DNA of 64,000 nucleotides from Prosapia bicincta (Eukaryota > Arthropoda > Insecta > Hemiptera > Cercopidae). Below the pieces are notes generated by a model. That model saw nothing but the letters and a program-made list of their open reading frames with translations. It was not told the DNA's origin and searched no databases. Positions 14,261 through 28,189 of the stretch are shown piece by piece; position 1 is the stretch's first letter; each line of letters starts with the position of its first letter. The position numbers were made by a program, and so were the translations under genes. Location: positions 67,739,655-67,803,654 of the forward strand of contig JBAIZL010000005.1 in assembly GCA_036971475.1 (NCBI GenBank). Reading direction: 5' to 3'.

Positions 14261-17200
14261 CTAAAAAAAATGCATGAATTATAGTTCATGGATTTTGCGA
14301 TTTCTACAAAAAATGGATTTCCCATTTAAAAAGCATAAGTAACGTAGAATAGACCGTAGATTCGCATTGTGCACTTAGAATTGATCTATAATAAGTATTA
14401 TAGGAGCTATCGCAATTGTCATATATTTGATCTAAAAAAAAATGCATGAATTAGTTCATGGATTTTGAGATTTCTACAAAAAATGGATTTCCCATTTAAA
14501 AAGCATAAATAACGTAGAATAGACCGTAGATTCGCATTGTGCACTTAGAATTGATCTATAATAAGTATTATAGGAGCTATCGCAATTGTCATATATTTGC
14601 TCTAAAAAAAATGCATGAATTATAGTTCATAGATTTTGCGATTTCTACAAAAAATGGATATCTCATTTAAAAAGCATAAATAACGTAGAATAGACCGTAG
14701 ATTCGCATTGTGCACTTAGAATTAATCTATAATAAGTATTATAGGAGCTATCGCAATTGTCATATATTTGCTCAAAAAAAAATGCATGAATTATAGTTCA
14801 TGGATTTTGCGATTTCTACAAAAAATGGATTTCCCATTAAAAAATCATAAATAACGTAGTATAGACCGTAGATTCGCATTGTGCACTTAGAATTGATCTA
14901 TAATAAGTATTATAGCAGCTATCGCAATTGTCATATATTTGCTCTAAAAAAAATGCATGAATTATAGTTCATGGATTTTGCGATTTCTACAAAAAATGGA
15001 TTTCTCATTTAAATAGCATAAATAACGTAGAATAGACCGTAGATTCGCATTGTGCACTTAGAATTGATCTATAATAAGTATTATAGGAGCTATCGCAATT
15101 GTCATATATTTGCTCTAAAAAAAATGCATGAATTATAGTTCATGGATTTTGCGATTTCTACAAAAAATGGATTTCCCATTTAAAAAGCATAAATAACGTA
15201 GAATAGACCGTAGATTCGCATTGTGCACTTAGAATTGATCTATAATAAGTATTATAGGAGCTATCGCAATTGTCATATATTTGCTCTAAAAAAAATGCAT
15301 GAATTATAGTTCATGGATTTTGCGATTTCTACAAAAAATGGATTCCCATTTAAAAAGCATAAGTAACGTAGAATAGACCGTAGATTCGCATTGTGCACTT
15401 AGAATTGATCTATAATAAGTATTATAGGAGCTATCGCAATTGTCATATATTTGCTCTAAAAAAAAAATGCATGAATTAGTTCATGGATTTTGCGATTTCT
15501 ACAAAAAATGGATTTCCCATTTAAAAAGCATAAATAACGTAGAATAGACCGTAGATTCGCATTGTGCACTTAGAATTGATCTATAATAAGTATTATAGGA
15601 GCTATCGCAATTGTCATATATTTGCTCTAAAAAAAATGCATGAATTATAGTTCATGGATTTTGCGATTTCTACAAAAAATGGATTTCTCATTTAAAAAGC
15701 ATAAATAACGTAGAATAGACCGTAGATTCGCATTGTGCACTTAGAATTAATCTATAATAAGTATTATAGGAGCTATCGCAATTGTCATATATTTGCTCAA
15801 AAAAAAATGCATGAATTATAGTTCATGGATTTTGCGATTTCTACAAAAAATGGATTTCCCATTTAAAAACCATAAATAACGTAGAAAAGACCGTAGATTC
15901 GCATTGTGCACTTAGAATTGATCTATAATAAGTATTATAGGAGCTATCGCAATTGTCATATATTTGCTCTAAAAAAAATGCATGAATTATAGTTCATGGA
16001 TTTTGCGATTTCTACAAAAAATGGATTTCCCATTTAAAAAGCATAAATAACGTAGAATAGACCGTAGATTCGCATTGTGCACTTAGAATTGATCTATAAT
16101 AAGTATTATAGCAGCTATCGCAATTGTCATATATTTGCTCTAAAAAAAAATGCATGAATTATAGTTCATGGATTTTGCGATTTCTACAAAAAATGGATTT
16201 CTCATTTAAAAAGCATAAATAACGTAGAATAGACCGTAGATTTGCATTGTGCACTTAGAATTAATCTATAATAAGTACTATAGGAGCTATCGCAATTGTC
16301 ATATATTTGCTCTAAAAAAATGCATGAATTATAGTTCATGGATTTTGCGATTTCTACAAAAAATGGATTTCTCATTTAAGAAGCATAAATAACGTAGAAT
16401 AGACCGTAGATTCGCATTGTGCACTTAGAATTGATCTATAATAAGTAATATAGGAGCTATCGCAATTGTCATATATTTGCTCTAAAAAAAATGCATGAAT
16501 TATAGTTCATGGATTTTGCGATTTCTACAAAAAATGGATTTCCCATTTAAAAAGCATAAATAACGTAGAATAGACCGTAGATTCGCATTGTGCACTTAGA
16601 ATTGATCTATAATAAGTATTATAGGAGCTATCGCAATTGTCATATATTTGCTCTAAAAAAATGCATGAATTATAGTTCATGGATTTTGCGATTTCTACAA
16701 AAAATGGATTTCCCATTTAAAAAGCATAAATAACGTAGAACAGACCGTAGATTCGCATTGTGCACTTAGAATTGATCTATAATAAGTATTCTAGGAGCTA
16801 TCGCAATTGACATATATTTGCTCTAAAAAAAATGCATGAATTATAGTTCATGGATTTTGCGATTTCTACAAAAAATGGATTTCCCATTTAAAAAGCATAA
16901 ATAACGTAGAAAAGACCGTAGATTCGCATTGTGCACTTAGAATTGATCTATAATAAGTATTATAGGAGCTATCGCAATTGTCATATATTTGCTCTAAAAA
17001 AAAATGCATGAATTATAGTTCATGGATTTTGCGATTTCTACAAAAAATGGATTTCCCATTTAAAAAGCATAAATAACGTAGAACAGACCGTAGATTCGCA
17101 TTGTGCACTTAGAATTGATCTATAATAAGTATTATAGGAGCTATCGCAATTGTCATATATTTGCTCTAAAAAAAATGCATGAATTATAGTTCATGGATTT

Positions 17201-20200
17201 TGCGATTTCTACAAAAAATGGATTTCTCATTTAAGAAGCATAAATAACGTAGAATAGACCGTAGATTCGCATTGTGCACTTAGAATTGATCTATAATAAG
17301 TAATATAGGAGCTATCGCAATTGTCATATATTTGCTCTAAAAAAAATGCATGAATTATAGTTCATGGATTTTGCGATTTCTACAAAAAATGGATTTCCCA
17401 TTTAAAAAGCATAAATAACGTAGAATAGACCGTAGATTCGCATTGTGCACTTAGAATTGATCTATAATAAGTATTATAGGAGCTATCGCAATTGTCATAT
17501 ATTTGCTCTAAAAAAAATGCATGAATTATAGTTCATGGATTTTGCGATTTCTACAAAAAATGGATTTCCCATTTAAAAAGCATAAATAACGTAGAACAGA
17601 CCGTAGATTCGCATTGTGCACTTAGAATTGATCTATAATAAGTATTATAGCAGCTATCGCAATTGTCATATATTTGCTCTAAAAAAAATGCATGAATTAT
17701 AGTTCATGGATTTTGCGATTTCTACAAAAAATGGATTTCCCATTTAAAAAGCATAAGTAACGTAGAATAGACCGTAGATTCGCATTGTGCACTTAGAATT
17801 GATGTATAATAAGTATTATAGGAGCTATCGCAATTGTCATATATTTGCTCTAAAAAAAAATGCATGAATTATAGTTCATGGATTTTGCGATTTCTACAAA
17901 AAATGGATTTCCCATTTAAAAAGCATAAATAACGTAGAATAGACCGTAGATTCGCATTGTGCACTTAGAATTGATCTATAATAAGTATTATAGCAGCTAT
18001 CGCAATTGTCATATATTTGCTCTAAAAAAAATGCATGAATTATAGTTCATGGATTTTGCGATTTCTACAAAAAATGGATTTCTCATTTAAAAAGCATAAA
18101 TAACGTAGAATAGACCGTAGATTTGCATTGTGCACTTAGAATTAATCTATAATAAGTACTATAGGAGCTATCGCAATTGTCATATATTTGCTCTAAAAAA
18201 AATGCATGAATTATAGTTCATGGATTTTGCGATTTCTACAAAAAATGGATTTCCCATTTAAAAAGCATAAATAACGTAGAATAGACCGTATATTCGCATT
18301 GTGCACTTAGAATTGATCTATCATAAATATTATAGGAGCTATCGCAATTGTCATATATTTGCTCTAAAAAAAATGCATGAATTATAATTCATGGATTTTG
18401 CGATTTCTACAAAAAATGGATTTCCCATTTAAAAAGCATAAATAACGTAAAATAGACCGTAGATTCGCATTGTGCACTTAGAATTGATCTATAATAAGTA
18501 TTATAGGAGCTATCGCAATTGTCATATATTTGCTCTAAAAAAAATGCATGAATTATAGTTCATAGATTTTGCGATTTCTACAAAAAATGGATTTCTCATT
18601 TAAAAAGCATAAATAACGTAGAATAGACCGTAGATTCGCATTGTGCACTTAGAATTAATCTATAATAAGTATTATAGGAGCTATCGCAATTGTCATATAT
18701 TTGCTCTAAAAAAAATGCATGAATTATAGTTCATGGATTTTGCGATTTCTACAAAAAATGGATTTCCCATTTAAAAAGCATAAATAACGTAAAATAGACC
18801 GTAGATTCGCATTGTGCACTTAGAATTGATCTATAATAAGTATTATAGGAGCTATCGCAATTGTCATATATTTGCTCTAAAAAAAATGCATGAATTATAG
18901 TTCATAGATTTTGCGATTTCTACAAAAAATGGATTTCTCATTTAAAAAGCATAAATAACGTAGAATAGACCGTAGATTCGCATTGTGCACTTAGAATTAA
19001 TCTATAATAAGTATTATAGGAGCTATCGCAATTGTCATATATTTGCTCTAAAAAAAATGCATGAATTATAGTTCATGGATTTTGCGATTTCTACAAAAAA
19101 ATGGATTTCTCATTTAAGAAGCATAAATAACGTAGTATAGACCGTAGATTCGCATTGTGCACTTAGAATTGATCTATAATAAGTATTATAGGAGCTATCG
19201 CAATTGTCATATATTTGCTCTAAAAAAAATGCATGAATTATAGTTCATGGATTATGCGATTTCTACAAAAAATGGATTTCCCATTTAAAAAGCATAAGTA
19301 ACGTAAAATAGACCGTAGATTCGCATTGTGCACTTAGAATTGATCTATAATAAGTATTATAGGAGCTATCGCCATTGTCATATATTTGCTCTAAAAAAAA
19401 TGCATGAATTATAAGTTCATGGATTTTGCGATTTCTACAAATAATGGATTTCTCATTTAAAATGCATAAATAACGTAGAATAGACCGTAGATTCGCATTG
19501 TGCACTTAGAATTGATCTATAATAAGTATGATAGCAGCTATCGCAATTGTCATATATTTGCTCTAAAAAAAATGCATGAATTATAGTTCATGGATTTTGC
19601 GATTTCTACAAAAAATGGATTTCTCATTTAAATAGCATAAATAACGTAGAATAGACCGTAGATTCGCATTGTGCACTTAGAATTGATCTATAATAAGTAT
19701 TATAGGAGCTATTGCAATTGTCATATATTTGCTCTAAAAAAAATGCATGAATTATAGTTCATAGATTTTGCGATTTCTACAAAAAATGGATTTCTCATTT
19801 AAAAAGCATAAATAACGTAGAATAGACCGTAGATTCGCATTGTGCACTTAGAATTAATGTATAATAAGTATTATAGGAGCTATCGCAATTGTCATATATT
19901 TGCTCTAAAAAAATGCATGAATTATAGTTCATGGATTTTGCGATTTCTACAAAAAATGGATTTCCCATTTAAAAAGCATAAGTAACGTAGAATAGACCGT
20001 AGATTCGCATTGTGCACTTAGAATTGATCTATAATAAGTATTATAGGAGCTATCGCAATTGTCATATATTTGCCAAAAAAAAAATGCATGAATTAGTTCA
20101 TGGATTTTGCGATTTCTACAAAAAATGGATTTCCCATTTAAAAAGCATAAATAACGTAGAATAGACCGTAGATTCGCATTGTGCACTTAGAATTGATCTA

Positions 20201-23200
20201 TAATAAGTATTATAGGAGCTATCGCAATTGTCATATATTTGCTCTAAAAAAAATGCATGAATTATAGTTCATGGATTTTGCGATTTCTACAAAAAATGGA
20301 TTTCTCATTTAAAAAGCATAAATAACGTAGAATAGACCGTAGATTCGCATTGTGCACTTAGAATTAATCTATAATAAGTATTATAGGAGCTATCGCAATT
20401 GTCATATATTTGCTCAAAAAAAAATGCATGAATTATAGTTCATGGATTTTGCGATTTCTACAAAAAATGGATTTCCCATTTAAAAAGCATAAATAACGTA
20501 GAAAAGACCGTAGATTCGCATTGTGCACTTAGAATTGATCTATAATAAGTATTATAGGAGCTATCGCAATTGTCATATATTTGCTCTAAAAAAAATGCAT
20601 GAATTATAGTTCATGGATTTTGCGATTTCTACAAAAAATGGATTTCCCATTTAAAAAGCATAAATAACGTAGAATAGACCGTAGATTCGCATTGTGCACT
20701 TAGAATTGATCTATAATAAGTATTATAGGAGCTATCGCAATTGTCATATATTTGCTCTAAAAAAAATGCATGAATTATAGTTCATGGATTTTGCGATTTC
20801 TACAAAAAATGGATTACCCATTTAAAAAGCATAAATAACGTAGAATAGACCGTAGATTCGCATTGTGCACTTAGAATTGATCTATAATAAGTATTATAGG
20901 AGCTATCGCAATTTTCATATATTTGCTCTAAAAAAATGCATGAATTATAGTTCATGGATTTTGCGATTTCTACAAAAAATGGATTTCCCATTTAAAAAGC
21001 ATAAATAACGTAGAACAGACCGTAGATTCGCATTGTGCACTTAGAATTGATCTATAATAAGTATTATAGGAGCTATCGCAATTGACATATATTTGCTCTA
21101 AAAAAAATGCATGAATTATAGTTCATGGATTTTGCGATTTCTACAAAAAATGGATTTCCCATTTAAAAAGCATAAGTAACGTAGAATAGACCGTAGATTC
21201 GCATTGTGCACTTAGAATTGATCTATAATAAGTATTATAGGAGCTATCGCAATTGTCATATATTTGCTCTAAAAAAAAATGCATGAATTATAGTTCATGG
21301 ATTTTGCGATTTCTACAAAAAATGGATTTCCCATTTAAAAAGCATAAATAACGTAGAATAGACCGTAGATTCGCATTGTGCACTTAGAATTGATCTATAA
21401 TAAGTCTTATAGCAGCTATCGCAATTGTCATATATTTGCTCTAAAAAAAATGCATGAATTATAGTTCATGGATTTTGCGATTTCTACATAAAATGGATTT
21501 CCCATTTAAAAAGCATAAATAACGTAGAATAGACCGTAGATTCGCATTGTGCACTTAGAATTGATCTATAATAAGTATTATAGGAGCTATCGCAATTGTC
21601 ATATATTTGCTCTAAAAAAATGCATGAATTATAGTTTATGGATTTTGCGATTTCTAGAAAAAATGGATTTCTCATTTAAATAGCATAAATAACGTAGAAT
21701 AGACCGTAGATTCGCATTGTGCACTTAGAATTGATCTATAATAAGTATTATAGGAGCTATCGCAATTGTCATATATTTGCTCTAAAAAAAATGCATGAAT
21801 TATAGTTCATAGATTTTGCGATTTCTACAAAAAATGGATTTCTCATTTAAAAAGCATAAATAACGTAGAATAGACCGTAGATTCGCATTGTGCACTTAGA
21901 ATTAATCTATAATAAGTATTATAGGAGCTATCGCAATTGTCATATATTTGCTCAAAAAAAAATGCATGAATTATAGTTCATGGATTTTGCGATTTCTACA
22001 AAAAAATGGATTTCTCATTTAAGAAGCATAAATAACGTAGTATAGACCGTAGATTCGCATTGTGCACTTAGAATTGATCTATAATAAGTATTATAGGAGC
22101 TATGGCAATTGTCATATATTTGCTCTAAAAAAAATGCATGAATTATAGTTCATGGATTATGCGATTTCTACAAAAAATGGATTTCTCATTTAAAAAGCAT
22201 AAATAATGTAGAATAGACCGTAGATTCGCATTGTGCACTTAGAATTGATCTATAATAAGTATGATAGCAGCTATCGCAATTGTCATATATTTGCTCTAAA
22301 AAAAATGCATGAATTATAGTTCATGGATTCTGCGATTTCTACAAATAATGGATTTCTCATTTAAAAAGCATAAATAACGTAGAATAGACCGTAGATTCGC
22401 ATTGTGCACTTAGAATTGATCTATAATAAGTATGATAGCAGCTATCGCAATTGTCATATATTTGCTCTAAAAAAAATGCATGAATTATAGTTCATGGATT
22501 TTGCGATTTCTACAAAAAATGGATTTCTCATTTAAATAGCATAAATAACGTAGAATAGACCGCAGATTCGCATTGTGCACTTAGAATTGATCTATAATAA
22601 GTATTATAGGAGCTATCGCAATTGTCATATATTTGCTCTAAAAAAAATGCATGAATTATAGTTCATAGATTTTGCGATTTCTACAAAAAATGGATTTCTC
22701 ATTTAAAAAGCATAAATAACGTAGAATAGACCGTAGATTCGCATTGTGCACTTAGAATTAATCTATAATAAGTATTATAGGAGCTATCGCAATTGTCATA
22801 TATTTGCTCTAAAAAAAATGCATGAATTATAGTTCATGGATTTTGCGATTTCTACAAAAAATGGATTTCTCATTTAAGAAGCATAAATAACGTAGTATAG
22901 ACCGTAGATTCGCATTGTGCACTTAGAATTGATCTATAATAAGTATTATAGGAGCTATCGCAATTGTCATATATTTGCTCTAAAAAAAATGCATGAATTA
23001 TAGTTCATGGATTTTGCGATTTCTACAAAAAATGGATTTCCCATTTAAAAAGCATAAATAACGTAGAATAGACCGTAGATTCGCATTGTGCACTTAGAAT
23101 TGGTCTATAATAAGTATTATAGGAGCTATCGCAATTGTCATATATTTGCTCTAAAAAAAATGCATGAATTATAGTTCATAGATTTTGCGATTTCTACAAA

Positions 23201-23809
23201 AAATGGATTTCTCATTTAAAAAGCATAAATAACGTAGAATAGACCGTAGATTCGCATTGTGCACTTAGAATTAATCTATAATAAGTATTATAGGAGCTAT
23301 CGCAATTGTCATATATTTGCTCTAAAAAAAATGCATGAATTATAGTTCATGGATTTTGCGATTTCTACAAAAAAATGGATTTCTCATTTAAGAAGCATAA
23401 ATAACGTAGTATAGACCGTAGATTCGCATTGTGCACTTAGAATTGATCTATAATAAGTATTATAGGAGCTATCGCAATTGTCATATATTTGCTCTAAAAA
23501 AAATGCATGAATTATAGTTCATGGATTTTGCGATTTCTACAAAAAATGGATTTCCCATTTAAAAAGCATAAATAACGTAGAATAGACCGTAGATTCGCAT
23601 TGTGCACTTAGAATTGATCTATAATAAGTATTATAGGAGCTATCGCAATTGTCATATATTTGCTCAAAAAAAAAATGCATGAATTATAGTTCATGGATTT
23701 TGCGATTTCTACAAAAAATGGATTTCCCATTAAAAAATCATAAATAACGTAGAATAGACCGTAGATTCGCATTGTGCACTTAGAATTGATCTATAATAGG
23801 TATTATAGC
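14261..23809 (+). repeat. Zone B: irregular mosaic of monomers with loose 4.3-4.6 kb recurrence
   Basis: No single period dominates. The GTAGAAAAGACC variant occurs at 15,891 and 20,508, 4,617 bp (27 monomers) apart. An A7-linked pattern recurs at an offset of 4,275 bp (25 monomers), near 16,525-16,716 and 20,800-20,991. GTAAAATAG monomers repeat 342 bp apart near 18,447 and 18,789. GTAGTATAG occurs near 19,132, 22,038, 22,892 and 23,406. The GAACAGACC variant that dominates zone F is already present as single copies near 16,741, 17,094, 17,597 and 21,016. No genes. Confidence 0.75.
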
Positions 23810-24835
23810 AGCTATCGCAATTGTCATATATTTGCTCTAAAAAAAATGCATGAATTATAGTTCATGGATTTTGCGATTTCTACAAAAAATGGATTTCTCA
23901 TTTAAAAAGCATAAATAACGTAGAATAGACCGTAGATTCGCATTGTGCACTTAGAATTGATCTATAATAAGTATTATAGGAGCTATCGCAATTGTCATAT
24001 ATTTGCTCTAAAAAAAATGCATGAATTATAAGTTCATGGATTTTGCGATTTCTACAAATAATGGATTTCTCATTTAAAAAGCATAAATAACGTAGAATAG
24101 ACCGTAGATTCGCATTGTGCACTTAGAATTGATCTATAATAAGTATGATAGCAGCTATCGCAATTGTCATATATTTGCTCTAAAAAAAATGCATGAATTA
24201 TAGTTCATGGATTTTGCGATTTCTACAAAAAATGGATTTCTCATTTAAAAAGCATAAATAACGTAGAATAGACCGTAGATTCGCATTGTGCACTTAGAAT
24301 TGATCTATAATAAGTATTATAGGAGCTATCGCAATTGTCATATATTTGCTCTAAAAAAAATGCATGAATTATAAGTTCATGGATTTTGCGATTTCTACAA
24401 ATAATGGATTTCTCATTTAAAAAGCATAAATAACGTAGAATAGACCGTAGATTCGCATTGTGCACTTAGAATTGATCTATAATAAGTATGATAGCAGCTA
24501 TCGCAATTGTCATATATTTGCTCTAAAAAAAATGCATGAATTATAGTTCATGGATTTTGCGATTTCTACAAAAAATGGATTTCTCATTTAAAAAGCATAA
24601 ATAACGTAGAATAGACCGTAGATTCGCATTGTGCACTTAGAATTGATCTATAATAAGTATTATAGGAGCTATCGCAATTGTCATATATTTGCTCTAAAAA
24701 AAATGCATGAATTATAAGTTCATGGATTTTGCGATTTCTACAAATAATGGATTTCTCATTTAAAAAGCATAAATAACGTAGAATAGACCGTAGATTCGCA
24801 TTGTGCACTTAGAATTGATCTATAATAAGTATTAT
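23810..24835 (+). repeat. Zone C: three copies of a 343-bp dimer
   Basis: Two monomer types alternate. One has the standard loop. The other has the longer TTATAAG loop and an ACAAATAATGG segment, and the next monomer carries TATGATAGCAGC. The pair repeats at an offset of 343 bp with matching segments beginning at 23,898, 24,241 and 24,584. The pair is 343 rather than 342 bp because of the extra A in the loop. The same two types occur singly near 19,400-19,530 and 22,260-22,430. Confidence 0.85.
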
Positions 24836-26812
24836 AGGAGCTATCGCAATTAACATATATTTGCTCTAAAAAAAATGCATGAATTATAGTTCATGGATTT
24901 TGCGATTTCTACAAAAAATGGATTTCTCATTTAAATAGCATAAATAACGTAGAATAGACCGTAGATTCGCATTGTGCACTTAGAATTGATCTATAATAAG
25001 TATTATAGCAGCTATCGCAATTGACATATATTTGCTCTAAAAAAAATGCATGAATTATAGTTCATGGATTTTGCGATTTCTACAAAAAATGGATTTCTCA
25101 TTTAAAAAGCATAAATAACGTAGAATAGACCGTAGATTCGCATTGTGCACTTAGAATTGATCTATAATAAGTATTATAGGAGCTATCGCAATTGTCATAT
25201 ATTTGCTCTAAAAAAAATGCATGAATTATAAGTTCATGGATTTTGCGATTTCTACAAATAATGGATTTCTCATTTAAAAAGCATAAATAACGTAGAATAG
25301 TGCGTAGATTCGCATTGTGCACTTAGAATTGATCTATAATAAGTATGATAGCAGCTATCGCAATTGTCATATATTTGCTCTAAAAAAAATGCATGAATTA
25401 TAGTTCATGGATTTTGCGATTTCTACAAAAAATGGATTTCTCATTTAAATAGCATAAATAACGTAGAATAGACCGTAGATTCGCATTGTGCACTTAGAAT
25501 TGATCTATAATAAGTATTATAGGAGCTATCGCAATTGTCATATATTTGCTCTAAAAAAAATGCATGAATTATAGTTCATAGATTTTGCGATTTCTACAAA
25601 AAATGGATTTCTCATTTAAAAAGCATAAATAACGTAGAATAGACCGTAGATTCGCATTGTGCACTTAGAATTAATCTATAATAAGTATTATAGGAGCTAT
25701 CGCAATTGTCATATATTTGCTCTAAAAAAAATGCATGAATTATAGTTCATGGATTTTGCGATTTCTACAAAAAATGGATTTCTCATTTAAGAAGCATAAA
25801 TAACGTAGTATAGACCGTAGATTCGCATTGTGCACTTAGAATTGATCTATAATAAGTATTATAGGAGCTATCGCAATTGTCATACATTTGCTCTAAAAAA
25901 AATGCATGAATTATAGTTCATGGATTTTGCGATTTCTACAAAAAAAGGATTTCTTATTTAAAAAGCATAAATAACGTAGAATAGACCGTAGATTCGCATT
26001 GTGCACTTAGAATTGATCTATAATAAGTATTATAGGAGCTATCGCAATTGTCATATATTTGCTCAAAAAAAAATGCATGAATTATAGTTCATGGATTTTG
26101 CGATTTCTACAAAAAATGGATTTCCCATTAAAAAATCATAAATAACGTAGAATAGACCGTAGATTCGCATTGTGCACTTAGAATTGATCTATAATAAGTA
26201 TTATAGCAGCTATCGCAATTGTCATATATTTGCTCTAAAAAAATTGCATGAATTATAGTTCATGGATTTTGCGATTTCTACAAAAAATGGATTTCTCATT
26301 TAAATAGCATAAATAACGTAGAATAGACCGTTGATTCGCATTGTGCACTTAGAATTGATCTATAATAAGTATTATAGGAGCTATCGCAATTGTCATATAT
26401 TTGCTCTAAAAAAAATGCATGAATTATAGTTCATGGATTTTGCGATTTCTACAAAAAATGGATTTCCCATTTAAAAAGCATAAATAACGTAGAATAGACC
26501 GTAGATTCGCATTGTGCACTTAGAATTGATCTATAATAAGTATTATAGGAGCTATCGCAATTGTCATATATTTGCTCTAAAAAAAATGCATGAATTATAG
26601 TTCATGGATTTTGCGATTTCTACAAAAAATGGATTTCCCATTTAAAAAGCATAAATAACGTAGAATAGACCGTAGATTCGCATTGTGCACTTAGAATTGA
26701 TCTATAATAAGTATTATAGGAGCTATCGCAATTGTCATATATTTGCTCTCAAAAAATGCATGAATTATAGTTCATGGATTTTGCGATTTCTACAAAAAAT
26801 GGATTTCCCATT
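24495..26812 (+). repeat. 2.3-kb repeated block, copy 1 (offset 3,251 bp)
   Basis: Rare variants GTGCGTAG (25,300), GTAGTATAG (25,805), CGTTGATTCG (near 26,330) and CTCTCAAAAAATG (26,750) all recur exactly 3,251 bp later. The only difference I noticed is TTAACA versus TTGTCA near 24,851. Homology ends where the second copy changes to ATTAAAAAATC. Confidence 0.85.
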
Positions 26813-26819
26813 TAAAAAG

Positions 26820-28189
26820 CATAAATAACGTAGAATAGACCGTAGATTCGCATTGTGCACTTAGAATTGGTCTATAATAAGTATTATAGGAGCTATCGCA
26901 ATTGTCATATATTTGCTCTAAAAAAAATGCATGAATTATAGTTCATAGATTTTGCGATTTCTACAAAAAATGGATTTCTCATTTAAAAAGCATAAATAAC
27001 GTAGAATAGACCGTAGATTCGCATTGTGCACTTAGAATTAATCTATAATAAGTATTATAGGAGCTATCGCAATTGTCATATATTTGCTCTAAAAAAAATG
27101 CATGAATTATAGTTCATGGATTTTGCGATTTCTACAAAAAATGGATTTCTCATTTAAAAAGCATAAATAACGTAGAATAGACCGTAGATTCGCATTGTGC
27201 ACTTAGAATTGATCTATAATAAGTATTATAGGAGCTATCGCAATTGTCATATATTTGCTCTAAAAAAAATGCATGAATTATAAGTTCATGGATTTTGCGA
27301 TTTCTACAAATAATGGATTTCTCATTTAAAAAGCATAAATAACGTAGAATAGACCGTAGATTCGCATTGTGCACTTAGAATTGATCTATAATAAGTATTA
27401 TAGGAGCTATCGCAATTGTCATATATTTGCTCTAAAAAAAATGCATGAATTATAGTTCATGGATTTTGCGATTTCTACAAAAAATGGATTTCTCATTTAA
27501 ATAGCATAAATAACGTAGAATAGACCGTAGATTCGCATTGTGCACTTAGAATTGGTCTATAATAAGTATTATAGGAGCTATCGCAATTGTCATATATTTG
27601 CTCTAAAAAAAATGCATGAATTATAGTTCATAGATTTTGCGATTTCTACAAAAAATGGATTTCTCATTTAAAAAGCATAAATAACGTAGAATAGACCGTA
27701 GATTCGCATTGTGCACTTAGAATTAATCTATAATAAGTATTATAGGAGCTATCGCAATTGTCATATATTTGCTCTAAAAAAAATGCATGAATTATAGTTC
27801 ATGGATTTTGCGATTTCTACAAAAAATGGATTTCTCATTTAAAAAGCATAAATAACGTAGAATAGACCGTAGATTCGCATTGTGCACTTAGAATTGATCT
27901 ATAATAAGTATTATAGGAGCTATCGCAATTGTCATATATTTGCTCTAAAAAAAATGCATGAATTATAAGTTCATGGATTTTGCGATTTCTACAAATAATG
28001 GATTTCTCATTTAAAAAGCATAAATAACGTAGAATAGACCGTAGATTCGCATTGTGCACTTAGAATTGATCTATAATAAGTATTATAGGAGCTATCGCAA
28101 TTGTCATATATTTGCTCTAAAAAAAATGCATGAATTATAGTTCATGGATTTTGCGATTTCTACAAAAAATGGATTTCTCATTTAAATAG
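26820..28189 (+). repeat. Tandem duplication of a four-monomer unit (685 bp x 2)
   Basis: The rare ATTGGTCT variant at about 26,869 recurs at 27,554, and the long-loop monomer at 27,150 recurs at 27,835; both offsets are 685 bp. The copies run about 26,820-27,504 and 27,505-28,189, diverging at about 28,239 (ATTGATCT). A related ATTGGTCT monomer lies near 23,101. Confidence 0.85.
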